DNA of 64,000 nucleotides from an uncultured Glaciecola sp. (GTDB taxonomy: Bacteria; Pseudomonadota; Gammaproteobacteria; Enterobacterales; Alteromonadaceae), in assembly GCF_937770335.1 (NCBI RefSeq), contig NZ_CALJHY010000004.1, positions 248,001 through 312,000 of the forward strand, written 5' to 3'. How positions within the stretch are numbered: position 1 is the stretch's first letter; each line of letters starts with the position of its first letter. The notes below the pieces were generated by a model, which saw only the letters and a program-made list of their open reading frames with translations, searched no databases and was not told the DNA's origin. The position numbers were made by a program, and so were the translations under genes. Positions 38,428 through 46,788 of this stretch are shown in pieces.

Positions 38428-39105
38428 ATGATCCCGTGGGTTCAACTAGGCAAAGCACAAATACCCAATAATGGCGGCGAATTAACTTTTTCTCAGCGTG
38501 ATGCGGAGTTTTCTATTCGTCTGTCAGGTATCCGTGGTGAATTGATGAACAGTCGGGTTTATAATTCAGAGAAAGAGCTTTCTCAGATGGGTTGTGAGCA
38601 CATAACGTCTGCTACCACTGCACACGTGTTGGTCGGCGGCCTAGGTATGGGATTCACGCTATCAGAAGCCCTCCGCATGGTCAGTAACAAATCTCAAGTC
38701 ACGGTAGCAGAGTTAATTCCTGAGGTTGTTGAATGGAATAGAGGTCCGTTAGGCAAGTGCGCCAATGACCCCCTGCATGATCCGCGCACAAAGATCCATA
38801 TGGGGGATGTAAAAGAATTACTGACAACTCAGCAGCCTACATTCGATGCTATATTGTTGGATGTTGATAATGGCCCTGAAGGTTTAACGCATTCGGACAA
38901 TAACTGGATCTATTCTTTAAAGGGCCTGCAAGATATTTATAAAGTGCTGCGGCCTAAAGGCATGCTAGCAATATGGTCAGCAGGACCAGACTATTTATTT
39001 ACTGTGCGCCTGAAGAAAGCGGGATATGAAGTTAGCACTCGGATTGCCAGAGCCCGCAAGGGGAAAGGCAGTAAGCACACCATTTTTCTTGCAAGAAAAC
39101 GCTAG
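38428..39105 (+). CDS. Spermidine-synthase-like class I methyltransferase-fold protein
   Basis: The 225-residue Rossmann-fold protein has a glycine-rich motif (VLVGGLGMGFTLSEAL, about 69-84), an acidic turn (VAELIPEVVEWN), an active-site-like DAILLDVDNGPEGL, and a C-terminal CVR-like tail KHTIFLAR. This is the pattern of spermidine/spermine synthase-like proteins. The short length and loss of the N-terminal beta domain argue against a true polyamine synthase; a methyltransferase-like role is as likely. AAGG precedes the ATG. Confidence 0.75.
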   Translation: MIPWVQLGKAQIPNNGGELTFSQRDAEFSIRLSGIRGELMNSRVYNSEKELSQMGCEHITSATTAHVLVGGLGMGFTLSEALRMVSNKSQVTVAELIPEVVEWNRGPLGKCANDPLHDPRTKIHMGDVKELLTTQQPTFDAILLDVDNGPEGLTHSDNNWIYSLKGLQDIYKVLRPKGMLAIWSAGPDYLFTVRLKKAGYEVSTRIARARKGKGSKHTIFLARKR

Positions 39106-39184
39106 GTCGGATATCCGTGTTGCCCCCCTCTATAGCGTAAATGTTGTAGCTTGCTATTTCAGTAACTGCCCTCAAATATAGTAT

Positions 39185-39880
39185 ATGAAAAAACCACTCC
39201 TAAAAAATAGTATACTAATGACCGCGTTTGCAGTGGGCATTGTCTGGTGTATTAAGTCATCTGAATTTATCTTCCATATCGACCTTTCTTGGCTGGGTGT
39301 TTACCCGCAAACACTGCATGGTTTGTTGGGAATATTAACGGCCCCACTAATTCATGGTTCTCTTGAGCACATATTCAATAACACGCTTCCTATGCTGATA
39401 TTGGGTACATTATTATTGTATGGGTACCCAAAAAGTCGGTGGCGTGTTTTAGCAACCGTATGGCTACTGTCTGGCCTTGGGGTCTGGCTATTTGGTCGCG
39501 AAAGTTATCATATTGGCGCCAGCGGGTTAACACACGGTGTGTTTTTCTACTTATTGGTGGTCAGTATTTTTCGTCGTGACAAACGGTCGGTTGCAATCAT
39601 GATGACCGCATTCTTTTTGTATGGTGGTATGACAATGACTATTTTCCCGAGAGATGAAGGTATATCATTTGAATATCACCTTTTTGGCGCGATTGCTGGA
39701 GTGCTGTCAGCTGTTATGTGGCATTCTCTGGATCCCAAACCAATAAGGAAAACTTACGATTGGGAAAATCAATATGAAGCAGACGACCCTATCATTGGCG
39801 ATGCCTGGCAGATGGACGAACAATATATAGACGCTACTCACCACCAAAACACTCAATCTACTAATGAGGAAAAGCAATAA
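39185..39880 (+). CDS. Rhomboid family intramembrane serine protease
   Basis: The 231-residue protein has six hydrophobic segments. HGSLEHIFNNT (HxxHxxxN) in helix 2, GASGLTHG with the catalytic Ser in helix 4, and the catalytic His in FEYHLFGAIAG (helix 6) are all present, so it should be an active rhomboid that cuts within the membrane. The tail after about residue 185 is cytoplasmic and Asp/Gln-rich. It overlaps the next reading frame's upstream region but not its likely start. It is a classic rhomboid, not obviously the smaller rhombosortase type. Confidence 0.85.
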   Translation: MKKPLLKNSILMTAFAVGIVWCIKSSEFIFHIDLSWLGVYPQTLHGLLGILTAPLIHGSLEHIFNNTLPMLILGTLLLYGYPKSRWRVLATVWLLSGLGVWLFGRESYHIGASGLTHGVFFYLLVVSIFRRDKRSVAIMMTAFFLYGGMTMTIFPRDEGISFEYHLFGAIAGVLSAVMWHSLDPKPIRKTYDWENQYEADDPIIGDAWQMDEQYIDATHHQNTQSTNEEKQ

Positions 39881-39881
39881 T

Positions 39882-40349
39882 ATGGACGTAAATAGCTCAC
39901 CACCTTTTGAATTACTATTGCGAGTGCGTTATTCAGAATGTGATGCTCAAGAGGTCGTATTCAATGCACGTTATGCTGATTATGCTGACTTAGCAGCAAC
40001 GGAATTTATGCGTGAGCTAGTCGGCGGTTATCAAAATTTAATAAGCCAAGGACTCGATAATCAAGTTGTAAATTTAAACATCCGCTGGCAAAACTCGGCT
40101 AAATTTGACGATATACTGTGTTTAAGCGTGCATGTCAGCCATGTGGGTAATACTTCGTTTAGCATACAAATAACGATGATTGATTGGCTGACTAAGCAAG
40201 CGATAGCATCTGCCGAAATCGTTTATGTGATGTTAGATATCGCAAGCTTTACAAAAGTAGCTATCTCTCAAGAAATGAGAGAAAAGCTATTAAAAGGGGC
40301 CAACGGAAAGCGCACAAATATGTCAGGAATTGAGGTTGGTGCTCAATAA
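39882..40349 (+). CDS. Hot-dog fold acyl-CoA thioesterase (YbgC/4HBT type)
   Basis: I chose the ATG at 39882 (155 residues) because GAGGA sits 11 bases upstream; another ATG at 39864 lacks such a site and lies inside the rhomboid gene. The hallmark is RVRYSECDAQEVVFNARYADYADLAATEFM, with the catalytic Asp of the 4-hydroxybenzoyl-CoA thioesterase family, followed by the hot-dog sheet (LCLSVHVSHVGNTSFSI). It hydrolyses acyl-CoAs of unknown identity. It converges with slyX, whose end overlaps by a few bases. Confidence 0.85.
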   Translation: MDVNSSPPFELLLRVRYSECDAQEVVFNARYADYADLAATEFMRELVGGYQNLISQGLDNQVVNLNIRWQNSAKFDDILCLSVHVSHVGNTSFSIQITMIDWLTKQAIASAEIVYVMLDIASFTKVAISQEMREKLLKGANGKRTNMSGIEVGAQ

Positions 40350-40594
40350 TGAGGTGGTAAGTCATCACCTTGTTCGGTGTCAGTATCTGCAACTTGCATC
40401 GTTTTAATTTTATCTACTAAACCCGTTAGAAGATGAGTTTGACGATCAATCGTATACTGCTGATTGGTGACTATTTCATTAAGCTGCTCGAAATTATCTT
40501 CTTGATAAGCTATTTTAAATTCAAGTTGTTCGATTGCTGCTTTCATTTGCTCAATGCTAGCGTCTGCTGTGTTTGTTACTTTTCTATCCGTCAC
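40343..40594 (-). CDS. slyX: SlyX protein
   Basis: The 83-residue coiled-coil protein has the SlyX pattern: EQLEFKIAYQEDNFEQLNEIVTNQQ and the ending DDLPPHY. The function is unknown. It lies one gene from fkpA, as in other gammaproteobacteria where fkpA and slyX are adjacent. Confidence 0.92.
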   Translation of the reverse strand: MTDRKVTNTADASIEQMKAAIEQLEFKIAYQEDNFEQLNEIVTNQQYTIDRQTHLLTGLVDKIKTMQVADTDTEQGDDLPPHY

Positions 40595-40625
40595 TTTATA
40601 CTCTCATTCAGTCTATATGTTATTA

Positions 40626-41603
40626 CTATTTATAAGCCCATTGCTCAAGGTTACCACTGCTCGAAATCGACACAACATCATTACCGAGAAAACCAACTCC
40701 GTAAACAACAGCGGATTGCGGTGCTGGCCCATATGAAGGTGCAACTCGCCATTCTTTCACCACATTTCCAGTACTGACATCCCATAATGCCAAACGCTTA
40801 GCTGGCGAACCTGTTAGTAAGTACTTCCCATCATTAGAAAATTTCGCACTAGTAAAAACCCATTGCCGTTCTATAAAGTGCAGTTGGCTAATGGCCTTGC
40901 CTGTTTGTGCATCCCAAATTTGACTATCGTTTTGACTATCGGAGGTAAACAAGAATCGCGCTTGGTCATCAATGGCAACTTTTGTTACTCGATTGGCATG
41001 ATTAAAAACGTGAATGATCTGGCCACTCTCAGTGCTCCATAAATAAGCCTTATAATCATTACTACCCGTCAGTGCATATTTACCGTTAGGAGAAATGTCT
41101 ATGCTATTTACTTTTTCTTCATGTCCTAAAAATTCGAGACTGCGACCAGTTCCGGGCTCAAAAAACATCACATTGCCATTCGCCTTGCCGACCAAAACTC
41201 CTCGACCTTGGTTGCTCACAGCAATATCACGAATAGAAGATTCATCTATACGCCAAAAACCAACCGGGTCTCCAGTAGCCTTATTCCACAATGCAAAATT
41301 TTCGCTGTCTGCAGTGACGACATGAGTTTCGTCAGCTGAAATATGAATATTAGCCACAATATTGCGGCCTTTCTCTTGATGTCGCCAACTAAATAAGGTT
41401 TTATTTTTTGCCAGTGACCATACAGAAATGTCCGCATTAACCCTAGAAATGACCGCGAAATCACCTGAATTACTTATATCTGCGGCGTACACGCCGCTTT
41501 CTGACATAGATGATTTGGCATCAGGTTTAGTTTCGGGAATGGAACAACCTGAACCAAAAAGCACAAAAAGGGAACAAAAGGGCAAAAAGACTGTCTTATT
41601 CAT
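40626..41603 (-). CDS. WD40-repeat lipoprotein
   Basis: The 325-residue protein has a lipoprotein signal (about 1-20; lipobox GSGC, Cys20) and a chain of WD40-type beta-propeller repeats, for example VNSIDISPNGKYALTGSNDYKAYLWSTES and VFTSAKFSNDGKYLLTGS. It probably folds as one propeller in the periplasm or at the outer membrane and mediates protein contacts. It lies between slyX and fkpA and could share a transcript with slyX, whose ATG lies 31 bases from the WD40 stop. No partner is known. Confidence 0.82.
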   Translation of the reverse strand: MNKTVFLPFCSLFVLFGSGCSIPETKPDAKSSMSESGVYAADISNSGDFAVISRVNADISVWSLAKNKTLFSWRHQEKGRNIVANIHISADETHVVTADSENFALWNKATGDPVGFWRIDESSIRDIAVSNQGRGVLVGKANGNVMFFEPGTGRSLEFLGHEEKVNSIDISPNGKYALTGSNDYKAYLWSTESGQIIHVFNHANRVTKVAIDDQARFLFTSDSQNDSQIWDAQTGKAISQLHFIERQWVFTSAKFSNDGKYLLTGSPAKRLALWDVSTGNVVKEWRVAPSYGPAPQSAVVYGVGFLGNDVVSISSSGNLEQWAYK

Positions 41604-41702
41604 CTAAAAATGGGTTTCGCTTTTAGTTTCACACGTTTATTATTAGCGTAGTATATATTGAATAGCAACTAACAGCATACCGCTGATTATGGAGAAAATA
41701 GA

Positions 41703-42497
41703 ATGAAAAAGACTACATTAGCTCTAGCAGTGTTGTCAGCACTAGTTTTGACTGCATGTCAAAAACAAGAAACGACTGACGCAACAGCCACTGAAGCTAC
41801 AACCGAAGTTAGCGCAGCAGAGATGGACGCAAAAGAAAGCGTTTACAGCACAGAAAAAGAAAATCATTCTTATGCATTGGGTGCCAGTATGGGCTTGTTT
41901 GCGCAGAATAGACTCGCGCAACAAAAAGATCTTAGCATCGAATATGACGAAGCGGCCTTAATGGCTGGTTTTACAGACGGTTTAGCTGACGCAACTAAGT
42001 ATACGGTGTCTGAATTACAAGAATTTACCCGTGCAGCTGATGCAATATTAAAAGCAACGCAAGACGAGAAAGCCAATATGGCTTCTGCTACTAATGTTGC
42101 AGAAGGTTTGGCGTATTTAGCTGAAAATGCTAAAAAAGAGGGTGTTACGACTACTGCCTCTGGTCTTCAGTACGAAGTAATTACACAAGGCGATGGCGAA
42201 AGCCCAGCGTCGCCTGCGACAACGGTAAAAGTGCATTATAAAGGTACTTTGCTAGACGGAACCGAATTTGATTCATCTTATAGTCGTGGCGAACCAGCTA
42301 CTTTTCCACTAAACAGAGTAATTGTGGGTTGGACTGAAGGCGTTCAGCTTATGCAAGAAGGGTCGAAATACCGTTTTACAATTCCATCAGATATGGCATA
42401 TGGTGAGAGTGCGACAGGTAAAATAACACCCAACTCTACGCTTATTTTTGAAGTAGAACTACTTGAAATCGTAGAGCCTGAAGCAGCAACTAACTAA
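41703..42497 (+). CDS. fkpA: FKBP-type peptidyl-prolyl isomerase FkpA (lipoprotein)
   Basis: The 264-residue protein has a lipobox (LTAC, Cys19), an N-terminal helical dimerisation domain (about 45-150; SYALGASMGLFAQNRL), and a C-terminal FKBP domain (about 155-258). The FKBP signature is VKVHYKGTLLDGTEFDSSYSRGEPATFPLNRVIVGWTEGVQLMQEGSKY. FkpA is a periplasmic prolyl isomerase and chaperone for outer-membrane and exported proteins. Unlike E. coli FkpA it appears to be lipid-anchored. GGAGAA precedes the ATG. Confidence 0.92.
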   Translation: MKKTTLALAVLSALVLTACQKQETTDATATEATTEVSAAEMDAKESVYSTEKENHSYALGASMGLFAQNRLAQQKDLSIEYDEAALMAGFTDGLADATKYTVSELQEFTRAADAILKATQDEKANMASATNVAEGLAYLAENAKKEGVTTTASGLQYEVITQGDGESPASPATTVKVHYKGTLLDGTEFDSSYSRGEPATFPLNRVIVGWTEGVQLMQEGSKYRFTIPSDMAYGESATGKITPNSTLIFEVELLEIVEPEAATN

Positions 42498-42506
42498 TCA
42501 ATGCAT

Positions 42507-42549
42507 CTTGTCCAATGCACGCAAATAGGTTGCAGTGGGCAAGCTTTTT
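42507..42549 (+). terminator. Terminator after fkpA
   Basis: CTTGTCCAATGCA pairs with TGCAGTGGGCAAG (one wobble, one mismatch) around an 11-base loop, followed by CTTTTTA. It lies about 10 bases after the fkpA stop. Confidence 0.65.
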
Positions 42550-42634
42550 AGTAAGTTAACAAAATAGAAATGAGTGGCGCAGAGCATTGTACACTTATAC
42601 AACAGTACCCCTTTAATTTTACAATAAATGTGCT

Positions 42635-42874
42635 TTAAAGGGTTATTTCTAACCTACCTCGCCTTAACACTTTTCTGCCAACAAAGGCCGCAACTAAGCC
42701 AGCGCAAGCGATAAGCAGGATATTGCTAGAAAACGGCAAAAGAATCCAAGCCAATAAAGCATAACCGAAACTAAATAAACCGGTAATGAATGTTACAAAT
42801 CCAATAAACAATACCATCTGCCGACCCATTGGAACCTGCTGCATATGGTCGCTGTCTCGATGCTTAACGTGCAT
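42635..42874 (-). CDS. Small two-helix membrane protein of unknown function
   Basis: The 79-residue protein has a short His/Asp-rich N-terminus, two hydrophobic helices (about 20-42 and 47-67) and a basic RKVLRRGR tail. No family is recognised. The start could be ATG at 42874 or an internal ATG about 10 codons later. It is transcribed away from the subtilisin gene. Confidence 0.6.
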   Translation of the reverse strand: MHVKHRDSDHMQQVPMGRQMVLFIGFVTFITGLFSFGYALLAWILLPFSSNILLIACAGLVAAFVGRKVLRRGRLEITL

Positions 42875-43401
42875 AAATATTTTACCTCATTAATGGCGAT
42901 CATAAATAAACGCCCTATTTCACTAATTGTGAATTCATTCCCTTTGATTAAAATTTATCTTTTGCATCAATGCTGATTAATCACTATCGTTAGAATAATA
43001 AAACCTATCGTGTTGTATATTAATCTATACGAACAACTCTCTACTTTAGTTTTCAAATTGTTTTTTTAGCATTTTTTAATAAAAATTTAGAGAACTAAAT
43101 AAAGCGATAAAATATATAACGTTATTTTTTACGGCATATTTATTAAAATTAAACTCCGTGTAACGATAAGGATACAGTTATTAAAATATATAACATTATG
43201 TTTTGTTTAGATAAAATTTAGTTTCCACGAGTCAGTCGCAAACAATAGATAGCATCCTCTATTTAAAATACGAGCGCAATATCAGACAACCCTTTGATCG
43301 GTATTGATTTTAGGCATAGTGTAAATTCACTCAGCAATTAAGACTGAGACGTAAAATAATAAGAAGTATCCTTAAACAACGAGCACAATTAGGAATAATT
43401 A
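42875..43401. other. AT-rich upstream region of the subtilisin gene
   Basis: About 530 bases with no reading frame of coding character. The long AT-rich leader, ending with AGGAAT before the ATG at 43402, may hold the promoter of the secreted protease, which in related bacteria is growth-phase controlled. No specific operator was recognised. Confidence 0.45.
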
Positions 43402-45042
43402 ATGTCTAAATTTCGTCAAAATTTAACCGCAGGCTTGAGTGCAATGGCTCTATCAGTTGTCGCTTTAAGCGTATCCGCAGCTAACAACAATCAAATGGTA
43501 GAAGTGGAATCATCAGCGCAAGAAAAAGCCAGTTCAGCCGTATCCAAAGAAGAACGCTATATTATCACTTTTAAAGATTCTAAAGCGAATAAGGAAGACC
43601 TTAACCGAAGCTCATCGTTAGGATCTAAGTCATCCTTGGATCCACAAGATTCAGTGCCGATGATGGCGAATGGAAAGTTAATCACAGGCAATGCATACGG
43701 CTTACTAAGAAATTCAGGCGCGCAACCAATTAAGGCCATAGAAAAAAGGGGGATGGTTGCTGCGATGATGTCGAAAAACGTATTGAATAAACTTCGCAAT
43801 AACCCGAACGTTGCAGACATATCCGTAGACCATCGTAGAAGCCTTATGGCACAAACTACCACTTACGGCATCCCAATGGTGCAGGCAAATCAACTTGCAC
43901 AAAACAACCAATCAGCTCGCAGAGTTTGTGTTATCGACACGGGCTTCAATTTGGGTCACCCGGATTTAGGTGACCAAAACAATGGTGTAACAGGACAAGC
44001 TAACAATGACCAAGTCGGTAATTGGTTCAACGACGGCAACGGACACGGGACGCATGTTGCCGGAACCATTTCAGCTTTATCAAATAATGAAGGAGTCGTC
44101 GGTGTCTATCCAGGCGTTGATTTGCACATTGTTAAAATTTTTAATGACCAAGGCGATTTTACTTTTGCGTCCGATATAATCAAGGGTATTCAGCAGTGCG
44201 CTGATGCGGGTTCCAATATCGTTAACATGAGCTTAGGTGGCGGTGGATCGTCAACAGCTGAACGCAATGCGATGCAAGGTTTCGTGGATGACGGTATTAT
44301 GCTTGTAGCCGCTGCTGGCAACTCTGGTAATAGTACATTGTCTTATCCAGCATCGTACGACGCTGTTATTTCAGTTGCTGCTGTTGATTCCGCAGAGAAC
44401 ATAGCCTCTTATTCCCAATTCAACAGTCAGGTTGAGATAGCGGGCCCTGGCACGGCGATTGAATCAACATGGCCGATTAACACCTATAACACGATTAGCG
44501 GAACATCAATGGCAACCCCTCATGTTGCCGGTGCCGCAGCGCTAGTCTGGAGTTTCTTTCCAAGCTGTTCAAACGAACAAATTCGTGCAGCAATGAATAT
44601 CACAGCGAAAGACAAAGGAGCATCAGGTAAAGATAACTTTTACGGCAATGGTATAGTGCAAGCTCGAGATGCTTTTGATTATTTGAATACTAATGGTTGT
44701 GATGGCAGCGGTGGCGGCTCTCCTGACGGTACTGGTGTCGAACCATTTTCCGGGCAATTAACAAACCTATCAGGTAGCACCAACACTTGGAAGCGTTACA
44801 CTTTTAACGTACCAGAAGGCGTTACTACTTTGACCGTAAGTATCTCTGGCGGAAATGGTGATGCTGACTTATATATGAAGTTTGGTTCGCAGCCTGAAAC
44901 TAATAGCTTCGATTGTCGCCCGTATAGAAATGGCAACAACGAAACGTGTACTTTTACTAATACGAGTGGTGGTACTTGGCACATTGGTATCCGCGCTTTC
45001 TCTAGCTATAATGGCGTAACAATGGACTATGGCTACGAATAA
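43402..45042 (+). CDS. Secreted subtilisin-like serine protease (S8) with PPC domain
   Basis: The 546-residue preproenzyme has a signal peptide (about 1-27, ending SVSA-A), an inhibitor-like propeptide (ERYIITFKDSK..., about 50-150), and a catalytic domain with Asp179 (VIDTG), His215 (NGHGTHVAG) and Ser369 (GTSMATPHVAG). A Gly/Ser linker leads to a C-terminal prepeptidase domain (about 450-546; PFSGQLTNLSG, GDADLYMKFG). Such enzymes are often secreted by the type II system, whose genes begin this window. Cys pairs (around 273, 412/436 and the PPC Cys) suggest disulfides. A strong terminator follows. Confidence 0.92.
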   Translation: MSKFRQNLTAGLSAMALSVVALSVSAANNNQMVEVESSAQEKASSAVSKEERYIITFKDSKANKEDLNRSSSLGSKSSLDPQDSVPMMANGKLITGNAYGLLRNSGAQPIKAIEKRGMVAAMMSKNVLNKLRNNPNVADISVDHRRSLMAQTTTYGIPMVQANQLAQNNQSARRVCVIDTGFNLGHPDLGDQNNGVTGQANNDQVGNWFNDGNGHGTHVAGTISALSNNEGVVGVYPGVDLHIVKIFNDQGDFTFASDIIKGIQQCADAGSNIVNMSLGGGGSSTAERNAMQGFVDDGIMLVAAAGNSGNSTLSYPASYDAVISVAAVDSAENIASYSQFNSQVEIAGPGTAIESTWPINTYNTISGTSMATPHVAGAAALVWSFFPSCSNEQIRAAMNITAKDKGASGKDNFYGNGIVQARDAFDYLNTNGCDGSGGGSPDGTGVEPFSGQLTNLSGSTNTWKRYTFNVPEGVTTLTVSISGGNGDADLYMKFGSQPETNSFDCRPYRNGNNETCTFTNTSGGTWHIGIRAFSSYNGVTMDYGYE

Positions 45043-45067
45043 ATATTAATCGTATTTATTCGCTATA

Positions 45068-45106
45068 ACGCAATAAAGCCGACAGCTACTGTCGGCTTTA
45101 TTTTAG
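45068..45106 (+). terminator. Terminator after the subtilisin gene
   Basis: AATAAAGCCGACAG and CTGTCGGCTTTATT form a perfect 14-base stem around a four-base loop, followed by TTAG. The A-tract on one side and T-tract on the other would let it act on both strands. Confidence 0.88.
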
Positions 45107-45208
45107 TAATTTCAATGCTTCCCCACTATTCACTATCATCTTTGCTTGACTCAATACCAAAAATGACGAAGATGGTCGGCCCGTTTATCTATAAGTAAGC
45201 TTTACTCC

Positions 45209-45424
45209 ATGCTCAATGAAATGCGCTATCAATTTTCCTCAGCATCAGTTGCCAATCGTTTCTTAAACGAACTAAAGCACTGGTCAAAGGCAGATGTAAA
45301 AGCCAAACTCTTTAAAGCTTCAAATTCAGTAGCAGTATCGTATGAATATGAAGTGGGTAAATTTGATTACACGTGCTCTGATCTTGATGACTTAGCTAGT
45401 CAGCATGATGGTACTGAAATTTAG
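45209..45424 (+). CDS. Small conserved-looking protein of unknown function
   Basis: The 71-residue soluble protein (MRYQFSSASVANRFLNELKHW... SYEYEVGKFDYTCSDLDDLASQHDG) has good coding composition, with an alternating sheet/helix pattern. I recall similar short proteins in Alteromonas relatives but no function. The start is ATG at 45209 or the second ATG at 45221; no strong ribosome site is visible. A hairpin terminator lies about 110 bases downstream. Confidence 0.55.
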   Translation: MLNEMRYQFSSASVANRFLNELKHWSKADVKAKLFKASNSVAVSYEYEVGKFDYTCSDLDDLASQHDGTEI

Positions 45425-45532
45425 CTGACTAGCTTGAGCACATCGCGTGCATAGTAAAAATGCCAAGGCCACTCTTCTAGCGCGACCGAAGAGTTATTGC
45501 TACTAATGCAGTTCATCATGTACGAGTATAAA

Positions 45533-45568
45533 AAAAGCAGACCTAACGTAAATTAGGTCTGCCTTTTT
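45533..45568. terminator. Bidirectional terminator between the small gene and the malate-synthase-like gene
   Basis: AGCAGACCTAA and TTAGGTCTGCC form a perfect stem around a six-base loop, with A7 on the left and TTTTTG on the right. It can terminate transcripts from either side. Confidence 0.85.
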
Positions 45569-45604
45569 GCCGATAAGCTTTGAGTGTCGTCCTTTTAGCG
45601 TTTC

Positions 45605-46627
45605 CTATAACGCAGATATGTTATCAATGCGCTGCATCATTTCTGACGTAAAGCAACCATGTTCAAGTGACAATGTTGCGATCCTACTTTGCTCAGAATT
45701 CAACTGCGCTGTGCGGATCATTAAACTCGCTATCACTGCATCAACAATAACTTGAGGCGCTAATGTACCTTTATTATCCCTTAATAACTCGGTTACTAAG
45801 GACTGATTAGCGCAACGTATCTGTATCGGAAGCTGGTTAGCGATACAATAGTCATCACCATTTAAGTCGGTAAACGTGTTGTCGTTGTTCATTCTGCATG
45901 TAGTTTGCTGCCCTCGGACAATAGTGCATGTTTTCAAATCACCGCGTAAAAAGGATTGTAGATTTCTATAAGCTTGGATTTTACTTTCGCCATCAATTTG
46001 CACGGCGTTAAAATCAATAACAATCGCATTGTTAGTCTCAAGCAAAATGTCTTGGATGCCCGCATTGTCACTTGAGCCACGTTGCCCCTTCCGATCAAAC
46101 AAAATTTCTGTATGCAGACTCATTGATGATTGCTTTAATACAATCGAATCGGGTGCATGTTTATGTCCGCACAACGCCACAAATTGGCTAGGGTTAGCCA
46201 AACCTGATTGACTACCATCTTCTAAAAATGCTAGTAAATGATGGTAATAGACGACGTAGTTTTTAACATTAGAATGTGAACCTGACTCCAGTGCAAAATG
46301 CGTATCCAAGTGTTTTTTTGAGTCATCTTTAACATTTACTTCAGCGCCATCGGCCCCGAAAAAACTGGTCCATTGACTGTTAGCAGCTTGAATTAGTTGC
46401 TGGCGGTCTATAACAGGAGCAATCTTTGTATTTACAGCTAGCGAATAATTTTTCTCATCGTTTATATAGGCATCAGGCTGATTTGAATAATCGGCAATCA
46501 GTGTTTCAATCGCTTCCCAGAAGAAATTGACCTCAACGCCGCTCGCTGGCAATACATCTTCGTTAATGAAGGTGTAAAAGCCTTGATGAATTTGACTGTA
46601 TTTCAACGCTGGCATGTTCATATTCAA
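45605..46627 (-). CDS. Malate synthase G-derived protein lacking the catalytic C-terminal half
   Basis: The 340-residue protein aligns by eye with the first half of malate synthase G (GlcB, about 720 residues): FINEDVLPASGVEVNFFW with FVDEEVLPGTGLDAAAFW; AANSQW with AANARW; SQFVALCGHKHAPDSIVLK; SLHTEILFD; DILLE; YRNLQSFLRGDL; CRMNNDNTFTDLNGDD; and IQIRCANQSLV with FIRNVGHLM. Arg271 matches the catalytic Arg. The DCEDS acidic motif has become DFNAV (205-209), and a segment near residues 50-60 is shortened. Everything after about GlcB residue 370 is absent, including the YIVKPKMHG region, the metal-binding Glu/Asp and the catalytic Asp of the barrel. It is unlikely to be a working synthase. It is divergent from the regulator gene at 46789. 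Confidence 0.8.
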   Translation of the reverse strand: MNMNMPALKYSQIHQGFYTFINEDVLPASGVEVNFFWEAIETLIADYSNQPDAYINDEKNYSLAVNTKIAPVIDRQQLIQAANSQWTSFFGADGAEVNVKDDSKKHLDTHFALESGSHSNVKNYVVYYHHLLAFLEDGSQSGLANPSQFVALCGHKHAPDSIVLKQSSMSLHTEILFDRKGQRGSSDNAGIQDILLETNNAIVIDFNAVQIDGESKIQAYRNLQSFLRGDLKTCTIVRGQQTTCRMNNDNTFTDLNGDDYCIANQLPIQIRCANQSLVTELLRDNKGTLAPQVIVDAVIASLMIRTAQLNSEQSRIATLSLEHGCFTSEMMQRIDNISAL

Positions 46628-46764
46628 TTCCTCTAATTTTAAGCAAGTAACCGAGACCTATCGACCTATGGTAAAAACAAGTAATGCTTGAAATGCGTAT
46701 TTACTTGACTTGTCACTAAGCATAGAGTAATTTTTTATACAATTTCACAATTAAAATTACACAC

Positions 46765-46784
46765 TGTAAATTTTACAAAATGTA
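46765..46784. promoter_or_regulatory. Overlapping palindromes in the divergent promoter region
   Basis: TGTAAA-T-TTTACA (46765-46777) is a perfect 6-1-6 inverted repeat, and TACA-AAA-TGTA (46774-46784) overlaps it. They lie just upstream of the regulator start and in the region shared with the malate-synthase-like gene. A dimeric helix-turn-helix regulator such as the adjacent XRE protein is the likely binder (inference). Confidence 0.5.
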
Positions 46785-46788
46785 TTAA

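Noticed and set aside
38428-39105. True spermidine synthase (SpeE)
   Set aside because: Too short and lacking the N-terminal beta-strand domain; the Rossmann-fold motifs alone do not prove polyamine synthesis.
39204-39230. TAGTATACTA palindrome near the start of the rhomboid gene
   Set aside because: It is within coding sequence, lacks the outer symmetry of the 28588 sites and is short enough to be chance.
39185-39880. Rhomboid as the rhombosortase for the GlyGly-CTERM lipoprotein
   Set aside because: It has the classic rhomboid HxxHxxxN/GASG/His layout and lies 20 kb away from the target; no specific rhombosortase feature was recognised.
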